From Sinorhizobium sojae CCBAU 05684 (GTDB taxonomy: Bacteria; Pseudomonadota; Alphaproteobacteria; Rhizobiales; Rhizobiaceae), in contig NZ_CP023067.1 of NCBI RefSeq assembly GCF_002288525.1, forward strand, positions 248,001 through 312,000: 64,000 nt of DNA. The letters are read 5' to 3'. Below, one piece after another: positions 37,526-48,415 of this stretch. The position numbers and the translations under genes are program-made. Every line of letters begins with the position of its first letter. The first letter of the stretch is position 1. The notes beneath the pieces are model-generated. The model was not told the origin of the DNA. It saw only the letters and a list, made by a program, of their open reading frames with translations, and searched no databases.

Positions 37526-37632
37526 CTACAGCGCCGAGCGTCGTATCGGATGCAATCGGGGACGGGCAAAAGTTCGCTGTAGCGCTTTGAATGCTGCATG
37601 TCCTGAACCGAGGCCGATTTGAGGAGACATGC
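37526..37632. repeat. Dispersed intergenic repeat, copy A
   Basis: CTACAGCG (37526-37533) pairs with CGCTGTAG (37575-37582); then GCATGTC (37596-37602) pairs with GACATGC (37626-37632). The core GTAGCGCTTTGAATGCTGCA matches copies near 40463 and 48301. Double-hairpin elements of this type recur in Sinorhizobium genomes as I recall. Lying between convergent folD and aglR, it may also act as a terminator. Confidence 0.6.
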
Positions 37633-37662
37633 CGTGGGGACAGGGGACGGCAGTCCTCGGCC

Positions 37663-38694
37663 CTATCGCTCGGGCGCCGACCCCGTCGAAGCGCGTACGA
37701 TCAACTCGGCGCGCCAGAGCTCCTGCTGCGGATAATCGCCGAGATTGAGTATGCCCGCGATCAGGCGCGTGGCAATGCGCGCGCCGGCGGCCCTCAGCGA
37801 GGAACGCGTCGTCGTCAGCGGCACGCTGAAATTCTCCGGCCTCAGCATGGGAAGCACGTCGTCATGGGCGATGACCGAAATGTCGCGGCCGATGACGAGG
37901 CCAGCCTGGTTGATCGCTCGCACGGCGCCGAGCGCGAGAACGGTACTGGCGCAGAGGAGGGCCGTTGGAGGGCCCGGCCGCTCCAGGAAGGATTGCATGC
38001 TCCTGTAACCGTATTCGTCCGTCATCTCGGAATGGTGGACGAGCGCTTCGTCCAGGCGGAGACCCCATTCCTCGAGCGCCCGCATCAGCCCTTTTTTCCG
38101 ACGGACGGAAAAGGCGAGATGTTCCGGGCCGTTGATCAACGCGATCCGGCGATGTCCGAGCTGGAGCAGGAGTTTGGCGGCGTCGTAGAAGGCGCGGGTA
38201 TTGTCGACATCGAGAAAGGGATAGTCGCGCGGCCCGCCCATTGATCGGCCGTGCACGACAAAGGGAATGGAGAGTGATTTCAATATGGGAATGCGCGGAT
38301 CGTTCTGGCGCATATAGGCGAGAAAGACCGCATCGACATTGCCGCTGGCGGCAAGCCGCCGGAACGTCGCTTCCTCGTCGTCGGGGGCGCTCGGATTGAG
38401 TACGAAATGGAAATCGTGCTTCAGGGCCTCCTCGGCCAGGCCCGCCAGGAATTCCCCGAAATGAATGTCGGAATCGATGCCGGATGCAATCGGCATGACG
38501 AGGCCGATCGAGTACGCTTTTCCCGTTGCGAGCCGCTGGGCCGCCCGGTTGGGGCGATAGCCGGTTGTGCGCACCGCGTCGAGCACCCGCCGGCGTGTTT
38601 CCGCATTGACTTCAGGATAGCCGTTGAGCGCGCGGCTGACCGTCGTCTGAGACAGGCCGAGTAGCTCCGCTAGCTGCTTCAGATTGACCGCCAT
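37663..38694 (-). CDS. aglR: AglR, LacI-type repressor of the alpha-glucoside operon
   Basis: The 343-residue LacI-family protein starts MAVNLKQLAELLGLSQTTVS, a typical helix-turn-helix, followed by the hinge (GYRPNRAAQRLATGKAYSIG) and a periplasmic-binding-protein-like sugar domain. The start at 38694 is set by GGGAGG nine bases upstream; TTG 38700 would lie only three bases from it. It is divergent from aglE, and palindromes 38708-38721 and 38913-38926 are likely its operators. The S. meliloti agl cluster has a matching regulator, aglR. Confidence 0.9.
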   Translation of the reverse strand: MAVNLKQLAELLGLSQTTVSRALNGYPEVNAETRRRVLDAVRTTGYRPNRAAQRLATGKAYSIGLVMPIASGIDSDIHFGEFLAGLAEEALKHDFHFVLNPSAPDDEEATFRRLAASGNVDAVFLAYMRQNDPRIPILKSLSIPFVVHGRSMGGPRDYPFLDVDNTRAFYDAAKLLLQLGHRRIALINGPEHLAFSVRRKKGLMRALEEWGLRLDEALVHHSEMTDEYGYRSMQSFLERPGPPTALLCASTVLALGAVRAINQAGLVIGRDISVIAHDDVLPMLRPENFSVPLTTTRSSLRAAGARIATRLIAGILNLGDYPQQELWRAELIVRASTGSAPER

Positions 38695-38707
38695 GGTCAA
38701 AAACCTC

Positions 38708-38721
38708 CCAAAGCGCTTTGG
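38708..38721. promoter_or_regulatory. AglR operator O1
   Basis: CCAAAGCGCTTTGG is a perfect 14-bp palindrome, 13 bases upstream of the aglR start and overlapping its ribosome binding region. The CG-centred AAAGCGCTTT core is typical of LacI-family sites. It suggests autoregulation. Confidence 0.8.
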
Positions 38722-38912
38722 ATGACTGTGTCATTTTTGTCGTATTCACCAGGGCGCTTTCTATCTGTACCATCCGAACGACGCTGGAAGAAAGCGGAAA
38801 ATCCTTGTTTTGCAATGCAAAATCAATGACGCAAAGCAAAACTCGCAGCCTCTCCGGCTGCGTAGATGAAATCTCTTGACTCTTTTGAGGTTGCAATGGA
38901 GTGTTGGCGAAC

Positions 38913-38926
38913 TCAAAGCGCTTTGA
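38913..38926. promoter_or_regulatory. AglR operator O2
   Basis: TCAAAGCGCTTTGA is a second perfect palindrome with the same core, 66 bases upstream of the aglE start and 205 bases from O1. A partial match (GGGCGCTTTC) lies near 38753. The pair could allow repression by DNA looping. Confidence 0.8.
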
Positions 38927-38991
38927 ATTTTGCGCATTGACGATCCGCCCGTGGGCGTACGCTCCGGGCTTCTTTTCGGGAGGACCAGAAC

Positions 38992-40350
38992 GTGAAGACA
39001 TCATTGCTGATGGGCGTGGCGGCGCTCGCACTGCTTGCAGGAGTTGCCAGCGCCGCAGACCTGAAGTTTCAGCCGGGCGAGGATTCCAAATTCAACTGGG
39101 CGAGCTATGAGGAATTCAAGAACGCGCATGACCTGGAAGGCCAGACGCTGACGATCTTCGGTCCCTGGCGCGGCGAGGATGAGGCGCTGTTCAGGAGCGT
39201 CTTCGCCTATTTCGCCGAGGCGACGGGCGTCGAGGTGAAATACTCGTCCTCCGAAAACTACGAACAGCAGATCGTCATCGACACGCAAGCCGGCAGCCCG
39301 CCGGATGTGGCGATCCTTCCGCAGCCGGGCCTGATTGCCGATCTCGCCTCCAAGGGCTACCTGACGCCGCTTGGCGACGAGACGAAGCAGTGGCTGCTCG
39401 ACAACTATTCCGCCGGGCAGTCCTGGGTCGATCTCGCGACCTATAACGGCAAGGACGGCACGCCGGCGCTTTACGGCTTTCCATACAAGATCGACGTCAA
39501 GTCTCTCGTCTGGTACGTGCCGGAAAACTTCGAGGACGCCGGCTATGAAGTGCCGAAGACGATGGAGGAGTTGAAGGCGCTGACGGAGAAGATCGCCGCT
39601 GACGGCGAGAAGCCCTGGTGCATTGGGCTCGGCTCCGGCGGTGCGACCGGGTGGCCGGCTACCGATTGGGTCGAGGACCTGATGCTGCGCACGCAGCCCC
39701 CGGAGGTCTACGACAAGTGGGTCACGAATGAAATTCCGTTCACGGATCCGGCTGTCGTCAACGCCATCGAGGAGTTCGGCTGGTTCGCACGCAATGACGA
39801 ATTCGTCGACGGCGGCGCCGCAGCCGTCGCCTCGACAGATTTCCGTGACAGCCCGAAGGGTCTCTTCGCCTCTCCGCCGAAGTGCTACCTGCACCATCAG
39901 GCCTCGTTCATTCCGTCCTTCTTCCCGGAAGGCACGGTCGTCGGCGAGGATGCCGACTTCTTCTACATGCCTCCCTATGAGAGCCAGAAGGAGCTCGGCA
40001 ATCCGGTGCTTGGCGCTGGCACGCTCGCAATGATCACCAGGGATACACCGGCCGCACGTGCGTTCATCGAGTTCCTCAAGACCCCGATCGCGCATGAGGT
40101 GTGGATGGCGCAGACGAGCTTCCTGACGCCCTATAAGAGTGTCAATGTCGACGTTTACGGCAATCCGCCACTCAAGAAGCAGGGCGAGATCCTGCTGAGC
40201 GCCACCACCTTCCGCTTCGACGGTTCCGACCTGATGCCCGGCAAGATCGGCGCGGGCGCCTTCTGGACCGGCATGGTTGATTTCGTCGGCGGCAAGTCCG
40301 CGGACGACGTTGCAGCCGACGTGCAGAAGGCCTGGGACGCTATCAAGTAG
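38992..40350 (+). CDS. aglE: AglE, alpha-glucoside-binding protein of an ABC importer
   Basis: The 452-residue periplasmic binding protein has a signal peptide (LMGVAALALLAGVASAAD) and the family 1 solute-binding fold (SSSENYEQQIVIDTQAGSPP, then ILPQPGLIADLASKGYLTPL). The start is GTG 38992 with GGGAGGACC upstream. In S. meliloti the agl transporter takes up sucrose, maltose and trehalose. It is the first gene of aglE-F-G-A-K. A 246-base gap with repeat copy B separates it from aglF, as often found after highly expressed binding-protein genes. Confidence 0.94.
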   Translation: MKTSLLMGVAALALLAGVASAADLKFQPGEDSKFNWASYEEFKNAHDLEGQTLTIFGPWRGEDEALFRSVFAYFAEATGVEVKYSSSENYEQQIVIDTQAGSPPDVAILPQPGLIADLASKGYLTPLGDETKQWLLDNYSAGQSWVDLATYNGKDGTPALYGFPYKIDVKSLVWYVPENFEDAGYEVPKTMEELKALTEKIAADGEKPWCIGLGSGGATGWPATDWVEDLMLRTQPPEVYDKWVTNEIPFTDPAVVNAIEEFGWFARNDEFVDGGAAAVASTDFRDSPKGLFASPPKCYLHHQASFIPSFFPEGTVVGEDADFFYMPPYESQKELGNPVLGAGTLAMITRDTPAARAFIEFLKTPIAHEVWMAQTSFLTPYKSVNVDVYGNPPLKKQGEILLSATTFRFDGSDLMPGKIGAGAFWTGMVDFVGGKSADDVAADVQKAWDAIK

Positions 40351-40462
40351 AGCTGGAACATGCGGCGGACGACGAAGGGCGTCGTCCGCCGCCTTGCGGT
40401 CGGATTGCCTGCGCGGGGCGGCGGTCGGAGACTGCAGGGCAGTGCGACGCGCAAATGTCGCG

Positions 40463-40525
40463 GTAGAGCTTTGAATTGCTGCATGTCTTTGCCCTCGACT
40501 CGGGGCCGAGCTTAGAGACTTGCAA
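40463..40525. repeat. Dispersed intergenic repeat, copy B
   Basis: GTAGAGCTTTGAATTGCTGC followed by ATGTCTTTGCCCTCGAC matches copy A (37580) and copy C (48301). It lies between aglE and aglF, where a hairpin could stabilise the aglE mRNA or reduce read-through. Confidence 0.55.
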
Positions 40526-40596
40526 TAGAACGGTAGCGCGCCGAAGGTGATGCGCCGTGCGCCGGTTCCGCGCGCATGTGAGGGGAGGGATGTATC

Positions 40597-41604
40597 ATGC
40601 AGCTGATTGCCGCAATCGTTACCATGATAGCGGGCGTGCTGGCCTGCGCCGCCTATTTCTGGGCCAGCAACTTCGTGCTCGACCGGATATTTCCGTCGAA
40701 GGGACTGGCCGGGGCCGCCGCGTCGCGCAATCTGCGCATCACCAATGCCATCCGGCCCTGGCTGTTCCTGGCGCCGGCCCTCTTCGCGCTGACGATCTAT
40801 CTGATCTACCCGGTCATTCAATCCGTATACCTGAGCTTCTATGGCCGTGCCGGGCAGAATTTCGTCGGGCTGCGCAACTACGTCTGGATGATCAATGACG
40901 GCGAGTTCCGCCAGTCGATCTTCAACAATTTTCTCTGGCTGCTCGTCGTGCCGGCGCTGTCGACCTTTTTCGGTCTCATCATCGCAGCCCTGACGGACCG
41001 CATCTGGTGGGGCAACATTGCCAAGACGCTGATCTTCATGCCGATGGCGATCTCCTTCGTGGGTGCCGCAGTCATCTGGAAGTTCATCTATGATTACCGG
41101 TCCGCGGGCTCCGAGCAGATCGGCCTCCTGAACGCAATCGTCGTCGCCCTTGGAGGAGAGCCGCAGGCCTGGATCACGCTGCCCTTCTGGAACAATTTCT
41201 TCCTGATGGTCATCCTCATCTGGATCCAGACCGGCTTTGCCATGGTCATCCTGTCGGCGGCGTTGCGCGGCATTCCGGAGGAGACGATCGAGGCCGCGGT
41301 GATTGACGGCGCCAATGGCTGGCAGATCTTCTTCAAGATCATGGTTCCGCAGATCTGGGGGACGATCGCCGTCGTCTGGACAACCATCACCATCCTCGTT
41401 CTCAAAGTCTTCGACATCGTGCTGGCGATGACGAACGGTCAATGGCAGAGCCAAGTTCTCGCCAATCTGATGTTCGACTGGATGTTCCGCGGCGGCGGCG
41501 ATTTCGGCCGCGGCGCCTCGATTGCCGTCGTCATCATGATCCTCGTCATTCCGATCATGATCTGGAACATCCGCAATGCGGCCAAGGAAACGGGAGGACA
41601 CTGA
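40597..41604 (+). CDS. aglF: AglF, permease of the alpha-glucoside importer
   Basis: The 335-residue membrane protein is the MalF-type permease. An extra N-terminal helix (ATIVTMIAG-like, about 5-25) and short linker precede the usual six helices. The EAA loop that docks on the ATPase reads EETIEAAVIDGANGWQIFFK near residue 228. GAGGGGAGGG lies before the ATG. It is followed by aglG after one base. Confidence 0.94.
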   Translation: MQLIAAIVTMIAGVLACAAYFWASNFVLDRIFPSKGLAGAAASRNLRITNAIRPWLFLAPALFALTIYLIYPVIQSVYLSFYGRAGQNFVGLRNYVWMINDGEFRQSIFNNFLWLLVVPALSTFFGLIIAALTDRIWWGNIAKTLIFMPMAISFVGAAVIWKFIYDYRSAGSEQIGLLNAIVVALGGEPQAWITLPFWNNFFLMVILIWIQTGFAMVILSAALRGIPEETIEAAVIDGANGWQIFFKIMVPQIWGTIAVVWTTITILVLKVFDIVLAMTNGQWQSQVLANLMFDWMFRGGGDFGRGASIAVVIMILVIPIMIWNIRNAAKETGGH

Positions 41605-41605
41605 C

Positions 41606-42751
41606 ATGAACGCGTCGAAACGTTCTCCGCTGACCTGGGCCGTCCACCTTGCCGTGCTGCTGCTGGTACTTCTCTGGACTCTCCCGACCGCCGGCCTTCT
41701 GATCTCATCGCTGCGCGACAAGGACCAATTGGCCGTTTCCGGCTGGTGGACGGCGCTGTCCACCTCGTCGCGCAACGATGTCGCGCGCGCCCCGTCGCCC
41801 GAGAACCAGGTCGAACGGGACGGCACATTCGTCATCACCGGCAATCTGCTGCAGGGCCAGGGCGGCGAGGTTACCGCCTTCGGTTTCTCCAGTCGCGAAC
41901 CCACCGCATTCGATCCGGGGGAGACGGCGGAACTCAATGACGGCGAGCGGCTGACCGTACAGGCGGACGGCAGTTTCGAAATCGTCTCCGACACCCGCAT
42001 GGAAGGGTCGCGCGGCCAGCGCATATTCTTCACCGCCTCGATGCCGCCGCGCTTCACGCTGGAAAACTACGGCGAAGTACTGAGCGCGGCTGGGATCGGC
42101 AGGTCATTCATCAATTCGCTGACGGTTGCGGTACCTTCGACCGTCATTCCGATCCTGATCGCGGCCTTCGCGGCCTATGCGCTTGCATGGATGCCGTTCC
42201 CCGGTCGCGCGATCCTGATCGCCGTCGTCGTAGGCCTGCTGGTCGTGCCGCTGCAGATGTCGCTCATTCCGCTTCTGAGGCTCTACAACGACGTCGGTGC
42301 CTTCCTCGGCGTCCCGGCCAAGACCTATATGGGAATATGGCTCGCCCATACCGGTTTCGGCCTGCCGCTCGCGATCTATCTCCTGCGCAACTACATGGCC
42401 GGCCTGCCGCGCGAGATTATGGAATCGGCGCGGGTCGATGGCGCCAGCGATTTCGACATTTTCGTCAAGATCATCCTGCCGCTGTCGTTCCCGGCGCTCG
42501 CCTCCTTTGCCATTTTCCAGTTCCTCTGGACCTGGAACGATCTTCTCGTCGCCATCGTCTTCCTGGGCGCCGGCAATGACCAGCTCGTGCTGACCGGACG
42601 CCTCGTTAACCTCCTCGGGTCGCGCGGCGGCAATTGGGAAATCCTCACCGCTTCCGCCTTCATCACCATCGTCGTTCCGCTGATCGTGTTCTTCGCGCTG
42701 CAACGCTACCTCGTTCGTGGGTTGCTGGCGGGCTCGGTCAAGGGCGGCTGA
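41606..42751 (+). CDS. aglG: AglG, permease of the alpha-glucoside importer with a large periplasmic loop
   Basis: The MalG-type permease has 381 residues, about 100 more than usual. After the first helix (about 11-34) there is an insert of about 115 residues (to about 150), beta-rich and acidic (VERDGTFVITGNLLQGQGGE, DGERLTVQADGSFEIVSDTR). The five further helices and the EAA loop EIMESARVDGASDFDIFVKI are normal. ATG 41606 has GGGAGGACACTGAC upstream. It begins one base after aglF. Confidence 0.93.
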   Translation: MNASKRSPLTWAVHLAVLLLVLLWTLPTAGLLISSLRDKDQLAVSGWWTALSTSSRNDVARAPSPENQVERDGTFVITGNLLQGQGGEVTAFGFSSREPTAFDPGETAELNDGERLTVQADGSFEIVSDTRMEGSRGQRIFFTASMPPRFTLENYGEVLSAAGIGRSFINSLTVAVPSTVIPILIAAFAAYALAWMPFPGRAILIAVVVGLLVVPLQMSLIPLLRLYNDVGAFLGVPAKTYMGIWLAHTGFGLPLAIYLLRNYMAGLPREIMESARVDGASDFDIFVKIILPLSFPALASFAIFQFLWTWNDLLVAIVFLGAGNDQLVLTGRLVNLLGSRGGNWEILTASAFITIVVPLIVFFALQRYLVRGLLAGSVKGG

Positions 42752-42779
42752 TTTTCAGAGACAAGGACCCACAAAGCGC

Positions 42780-44435
<1,656 letters not shown>

Positions 44436-44454
44436 AATGCGAGGGGAGGGTGCG

Positions 44455-45543
44455 ATGACCGGCCTGCTTTTAAAAGATATCCGCAAGTCCTATGGGGCGG
44501 TTGATGTCATTCACGGCATCAATCTCGACATTAAGGAGGGCGAGTTCGTCGTCTTCGTCGGACCGTCCGGCTGCGGAAAGTCGACATTGCTCAGAATGAT
44601 CGCCGGCCTGGAGGAGATCACCGGCGGCGACATGTATATCGAAGACGAGCGGGTCAACGACGTGCCGCCTTCGAAACGGGGCATTGCTATGGTGTTCCAG
44701 TCCTATGCGCTCTACCCGCATATGACCGTCTACGACAACATGGCCTTTGGCATGCGCATCGCCAAGGAGTCGAAGGAGGAGATCGATCGTCGCGTCCGCA
44801 ATGCGGCGGACATCCTCCAGCTCACCAAATTTCTCGACCGGCTGCCGAAGGCGCTTTCCGGCGGCCAGCGCCAGCGCGTGGCGATCGGCCGGGCAATCTG
44901 CCGAAACCCCAAGGTCTTCCTCTTCGACGAACCGCTCTCCAACCTCGACGCGGCGCTCCGCGTCGCGACCCGCATCGAAATCGCCAAGCTCCACGAGCGC
45001 ATGGCGGACACGACGATGATCTACGTCACCCACGACCAGGTGGAGGCGATGACGCTCGCGGACCGCATCGTGGTCCTATCTTTAGGGCATATTGAACAGG
45101 TCGGCGCTCCGCTCGAACTCTATGAGCGGCCCGCAAACCTCTTCGTCGCCCGCTTCATCGGCTCGCCGGCGATGAATGTCTTCCCTTCGACGATCACGGC
45201 GACCGGAACCCAGACGGCGGTGGCGCTCGCGGGCGGCAAGTCCGTGACGCTCGACATTGCGACCAATGCGTCGGAAAGCGGAAAGACGGCGAGCTTCGGC
45301 GTCCGCCCGGAGGACCTGCAGGTAAGCGAGAGCGAGGATTTCCTGTTCGAGGGAACGGTTTCGATCGTCGAGGCGCTCGGCGAAGTGACGCTGCTCTATA
45401 TCGAAGGGCTGGTCGAGAATGAACCGATCATTGCCAAGTTGCCGGGCATCCTGAAGGTCAGGCGCGGCGACAAGGTGCGCTTCACCGCCGACAAGGCCAA
45501 GTTGCACCTTTTCGACTCGAACGGGCGCAGCTATCGCGCCTAA
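44455..45543 (+). CDS. aglK: AglK, ATPase of the alpha-glucoside importer
   Basis: The 362-residue protein is a MalK/MsmX-type ABC ATPase: Walker A GPSGCGKST at 36-44, ABC signature LSGGQRQRVAIGRAICRNPK, Walker B VFLFDEPLSNLDA and a C-terminal TOBE domain (from about 235). The ATG 44455 has GAGGGGAGGG upstream; the frame opens six codons earlier. It ends the agl operon. Confidence 0.95.
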   Translation: MTGLLLKDIRKSYGAVDVIHGINLDIKEGEFVVFVGPSGCGKSTLLRMIAGLEEITGGDMYIEDERVNDVPPSKRGIAMVFQSYALYPHMTVYDNMAFGMRIAKESKEEIDRRVRNAADILQLTKFLDRLPKALSGGQRQRVAIGRAICRNPKVFLFDEPLSNLDAALRVATRIEIAKLHERMADTTMIYVTHDQVEAMTLADRIVVLSLGHIEQVGAPLELYERPANLFVARFIGSPAMNVFPSTITATGTQTAVALAGGKSVTLDIATNASESGKTASFGVRPEDLQVSESEDFLFEGTVSIVEALGEVTLLYIEGLVENEPIIAKLPGILKVRRGDKVRFTADKAKLHLFDSNGRSYRA

Positions 45544-45808
45544 CGGCGGAGCGGGGCAATTCGCCGCCCAGCTTAACCGCGGGGTGAGGGGAATGGGATG
45601 CGCGGCTCGCCTGGTCGTCGTCCCAGAAGCACCTGTAGTGAAGCAAGGTCGGCGCGCACAACGCACTCCGCCGCGCTTGCGGCAGAAGGTGCCGGCAGGC
45701 CGATGAGGATCAATTTCCGACTTTTTCCACAAGCCCGCATTCACCCAAACGCTCTGTTAAATTTCGTGGGTTAGCCTGACCCCAAATGAGACACGAAAGG
45801 TGATTTCG

Positions 45809-46222
45809 ATGCGCGGCACGGCCCCTGCAATGCATCAGCAGCATTTCCTCAACAAGGAAGAGTCCTTCATGTATGATCGGGAAACGAACTTCCCGATGGA
45901 GGACACGCGCAACGAGGCCCGCATCGAATACACCGAGAAGGGGATGCAGCACCTCTCTTCGCGCCGCTGCGAGATTATCAAGCTATCGAAGAGCAGTGCC
46001 ATGATCGGCATCCTGACGCAGTTCCATCTGCCACAGAATTTCTACCTGGATGTCCCGAGCGCTCGTATCCCGCTGATTGGCTGCCTTCTGAAGCGCGTTC
46101 ACGCCAACAACATCATCGAGGCGCGATTCCTGCGCCTGCTCAGCGACCGCGACCTCAATCGGATCTTCGTCTACAGCACCCATCCGAACCACCGCAACCG
46201 CACGCTTGACATCTATGGTTGA
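45809..46222 (+). CDS. Small protein, possibly a degenerate PilZ domain
   Basis: The 137-residue soluble protein starts at ATG 45809 (AAAGG eight bases upstream). The core SSRRCEIIKLSKSSAMIGIL, then LPQNFYLDVPSARIPLIGCL and LKRVHANNIIEARFL, follows the beta-strand pattern of rhizobial PilZ-like proteins, but the RxxxR and D/NxSxxG c-di-GMP motifs are not intact. It stands alone between the agl operon and edd. Function unknown. Confidence 0.6.
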   Translation: MRGTAPAMHQQHFLNKEESFMYDRETNFPMEDTRNEARIEYTEKGMQHLSSRRCEIIKLSKSSAMIGILTQFHLPQNFYLDVPSARIPLIGCLLKRVHANNIIEARFLRLLSDRDLNRIFVYSTHPNHRNRTLDIYG

Positions 46223-46277
46223 CGGCGCCGTCGGGGCGGCTTTGTCCGGAGCACCTGCAGCGATTCGAGCGCATCGG

Positions 46278-46363
46278 CCCGAAATTCGGACCCGATTTTC
46301 GGAAGGCACGATGCGTAAGAGAGTTACGGCTTTCTTTGTGCGCCCCTAAGGACGCACGGCGCC
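46278..46363. repeat. RIME-like dispersed repeat, copy 1
   Basis: The element contains CGGACCCGATTTTCGGAA, GCACGATGCGTAAG and the hairpin GTGCG...CGCAC followed by GGCGCC. It matches copy 2 at 58232-58321 over most of its length. Such mosaic elements (RIME) are known in Rhizobiaceae. It lies between convergent genes and may act as a terminator. Confidence 0.65.
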
Positions 46364-46406
46364 TTTGCCGAGTCAATTGCCGATCCGGCCGTGTCGCCGC
46401 CTGTGC

Positions 46407-48227
46407 TCAATGGAACAGCACGCTGGCGCCGTGGTCGGCCGTTCCGGCGATCTGGCGGAAGGGAGCGAAGAGCTCGCGGCCCATGCCGTAATCGTTGTCG
46501 GACAAATCGATGTGCGCCGGCACGCGCGTTTTCAGCGCGATGTCTTCGATCAACACCTCGATCGTTCCCTTGACGGCATCGATGCGGATGATGTCGCCCT
46601 CCTGAACGCGGGCGATGGGTCCGCCGTCCCTGGCTTCCGGGGTCACATGGATCGCCGCCGGCACCTTGCCCGAGGCGCCCGACATCCGGCCGTCGGTGAC
46701 GATCGCCACTTTCTGCCCGCGATCCTGCAGGATGCCGAGCACGGTCGTCAGCTTGTGCAGCTCCGGCATGCCGTTCGCCTTCGGCCCTTGGAAACGTACG
46801 ACGGCGACGAAATCGCCCTCGAGCTTGCCCGCCTTGAAGGCCGCGTTCAATTCCGCCTGATCGTTGAAGATCTTGGCCGGTGCCTCGATGATATGGCGCT
46901 CCGGCTTGACGGCCGAGACCTTGATGACGGCCTTGCCGAGATTGCCGGTCAGCATCTTGAGACCGCCAGAATGCTGGAACGGCTGGTCGATGCTTGCAAG
47001 CACCTTCGGATCGGCGCTTTCCTGGGGCGCCCGTTCGCGTTTGACGCCGCCGTTCTCGCCGAGCTTGACGTCGATTGCATAGGCCTCGAGCCCTTGGCCG
47101 TAGACTGTCCTGACATCCTCATGCAGCAAACCCTGCTTCAGCAACTGGCTGATCAGGAAGCCCATGCCGCCTGCGGCGTGGAAGTGGTTCACGTCAGCAA
47201 GGCCGTTCGGATAGACGCGGGCAAGCAGCGGCACGATATCGGAGAGCTCGGAGATGTCCTGCCAGGTGAGCACGATGCCGGCGGCGCGCGCCATGGCGAC
47301 GAGATGCATCGTATGGTTTGTCGAGCCGCCGGTCGCGTGCAGGCCGACAACGCCATTGACGATCGAGCGCTCGTCGATCATCTCGCCGGCCGGCATGAAT
47401 TCGTTGCCGAGCGCCGTGATCGCCAATGCGCGCTTCGCCGCCTCCTTGGTCAGCGCATCACGCAAGGGCGTGCCGGGATTGATGAAGGAGGCGCCCGGCA
47501 GATGGAAGCCCATGATCTCCATCAGCATCTGGTTGGAATTTGCGGTGCCGTAGAAGGTGCAGGTGCCGGGCCCGTGATAGGACTTGGACTCGGCTTCGAG
47601 CAACTCGTCGCGGCCGACCTTGCCCTCGGCAAAAAGCTGCCGGATGCGTGCCTTTTCGTCGTTCGGCAGGCCCGAGGTCATCGGTCCGGCCGGAATGAAG
47701 ACGGCGGGAAGGTGACCGAAAGTAAGCGCCGCGATCACCAGGCCAGGCACGATCTTGTCGCAGACGCCGAGATAGACAGCCGCATCGAACATGTTGTGCG
47801 ACAGGCCGACGCCCGCTGCCATAGCGATGATGTCGCGGGAGAACAGCGACAGCTCCATGCCGGGCTGGCCCTGCGTGACACCGTCGCACATTGCCGGCAC
47901 GCCGCCGGCGACCTGCGCCACGCCGCCGGCCTCGCGTGCCGCTTCGCGGATCAGGGCCGGATAGCTCTCGAAGGGCTGATGCGCCGAGAGCATGTCGTTG
48001 TAGGAGGTGATGATGCCGAGATTGGGAACGCGGTCGCCGGCAAGCGCCTCCTTCTCGGCGGGGGAACAGACGGCAAAGCCATGCGCGAGGTTGCCGCAGC
48101 CGAGCACGGTGCGGTGCGGTCCGTTCGCGGCGGCGCTGCGGACGCGATCGAGATAGGGTTCTCGAGTGGCTTTGGAGCGCTCGGCGATGCGGGCGGTAAT
48201 GGCGGCAATGCGGGAATCGGCGGACAT
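46407..48227 (-). CDS. edd: Edd, 6-phosphogluconate dehydratase
   Basis: Edd converts 6-phosphogluconate to 2-keto-3-deoxy-6-phosphogluconate, the first specific step of the Entner-Doudoroff pathway, using an iron-sulfur cluster. The 606-residue IlvD/Edd-family product has [20 protein letters not shown] with a cluster cysteine, [20 protein letters not shown] with another and the C-terminal [30 protein letters not shown] precedes the start. It is last in zwf-pgl-edd, after a 188-base gap holding repeat copy C. Confidence 0.96.
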   Translation of the reverse strand: MSADSRIAAITARIAERSKATREPYLDRVRSAAANGPHRTVLGCGNLAHGFAVCSPAEKEALAGDRVPNLGIITSYNDMLSAHQPFESYPALIREAAREAGGVAQVAGGVPAMCDGVTQGQPGMELSLFSRDIIAMAAGVGLSHNMFDAAVYLGVCDKIVPGLVIAALTFGHLPAVFIPAGPMTSGLPNDEKARIRQLFAEGKVGRDELLEAESKSYHGPGTCTFYGTANSNQMLMEIMGFHLPGASFINPGTPLRDALTKEAAKRALAITALGNEFMPAGEMIDERSIVNGVVGLHATGGSTNHTMHLVAMARAAGIVLTWQDISELSDIVPLLARVYPNGLADVNHFHAAGGMGFLISQLLKQGLLHEDVRTVYGQGLEAYAIDVKLGENGGVKRERAPQESADPKVLASIDQPFQHSGGLKMLTGNLGKAVIKVSAVKPERHIIEAPAKIFNDQAELNAAFKAGKLEGDFVAVVRFQGPKANGMPELHKLTTVLGILQDRGQKVAIVTDGRMSGASGKVPAAIHVTPEARDGGPIARVQEGDIIRIDAVKGTIEVLIEDIALKTRVPAHIDLSDNDYGMGRELFAPFRQIAGTADHGASVLFH

Positions 48228-48278
48228 GTCACATCCTGTTCCGGAGTCTCGGGACTCCTCTTCATCCTGTCATTGGCT

Positions 48279-48340
48279 TTACAGCGGCAAATGCTCCTGG
48301 GACGCACAAGTGTCGCCGTAAACCCTGAATTACTGCCCCT
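48279..48340. repeat. Dispersed intergenic repeat, copy C (degenerate)
   Basis: GACGCACAAGTGTCGCCGTA followed by AACCCTGAATTACTGC (48301-48336) lines up with GACGCGCAAATGTCGCGGTA and AGCTTTGAATTGCTGC of copy B. TTTACAGCG at 48278 fits the left arm. It lies between pgl and edd. Confidence 0.5.
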
Positions 48341-48415
48341 CACTTCCGCATGGAATCAAGGGGCCGTGCAAACCGGGCGTCGCGCATTCAAGCTCCGACG
48401 CCCGAACCGAGCGCA

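Noticed and set aside
39001-42057. Open frame of 1018 codons on the minus strand across the agl genes
   Set aside because: It is antisense to aglE-F-G, which have clear domains. Long antisense frames are common in GC-rich DNA, and the product is Arg/His/Asp-rich without domains.
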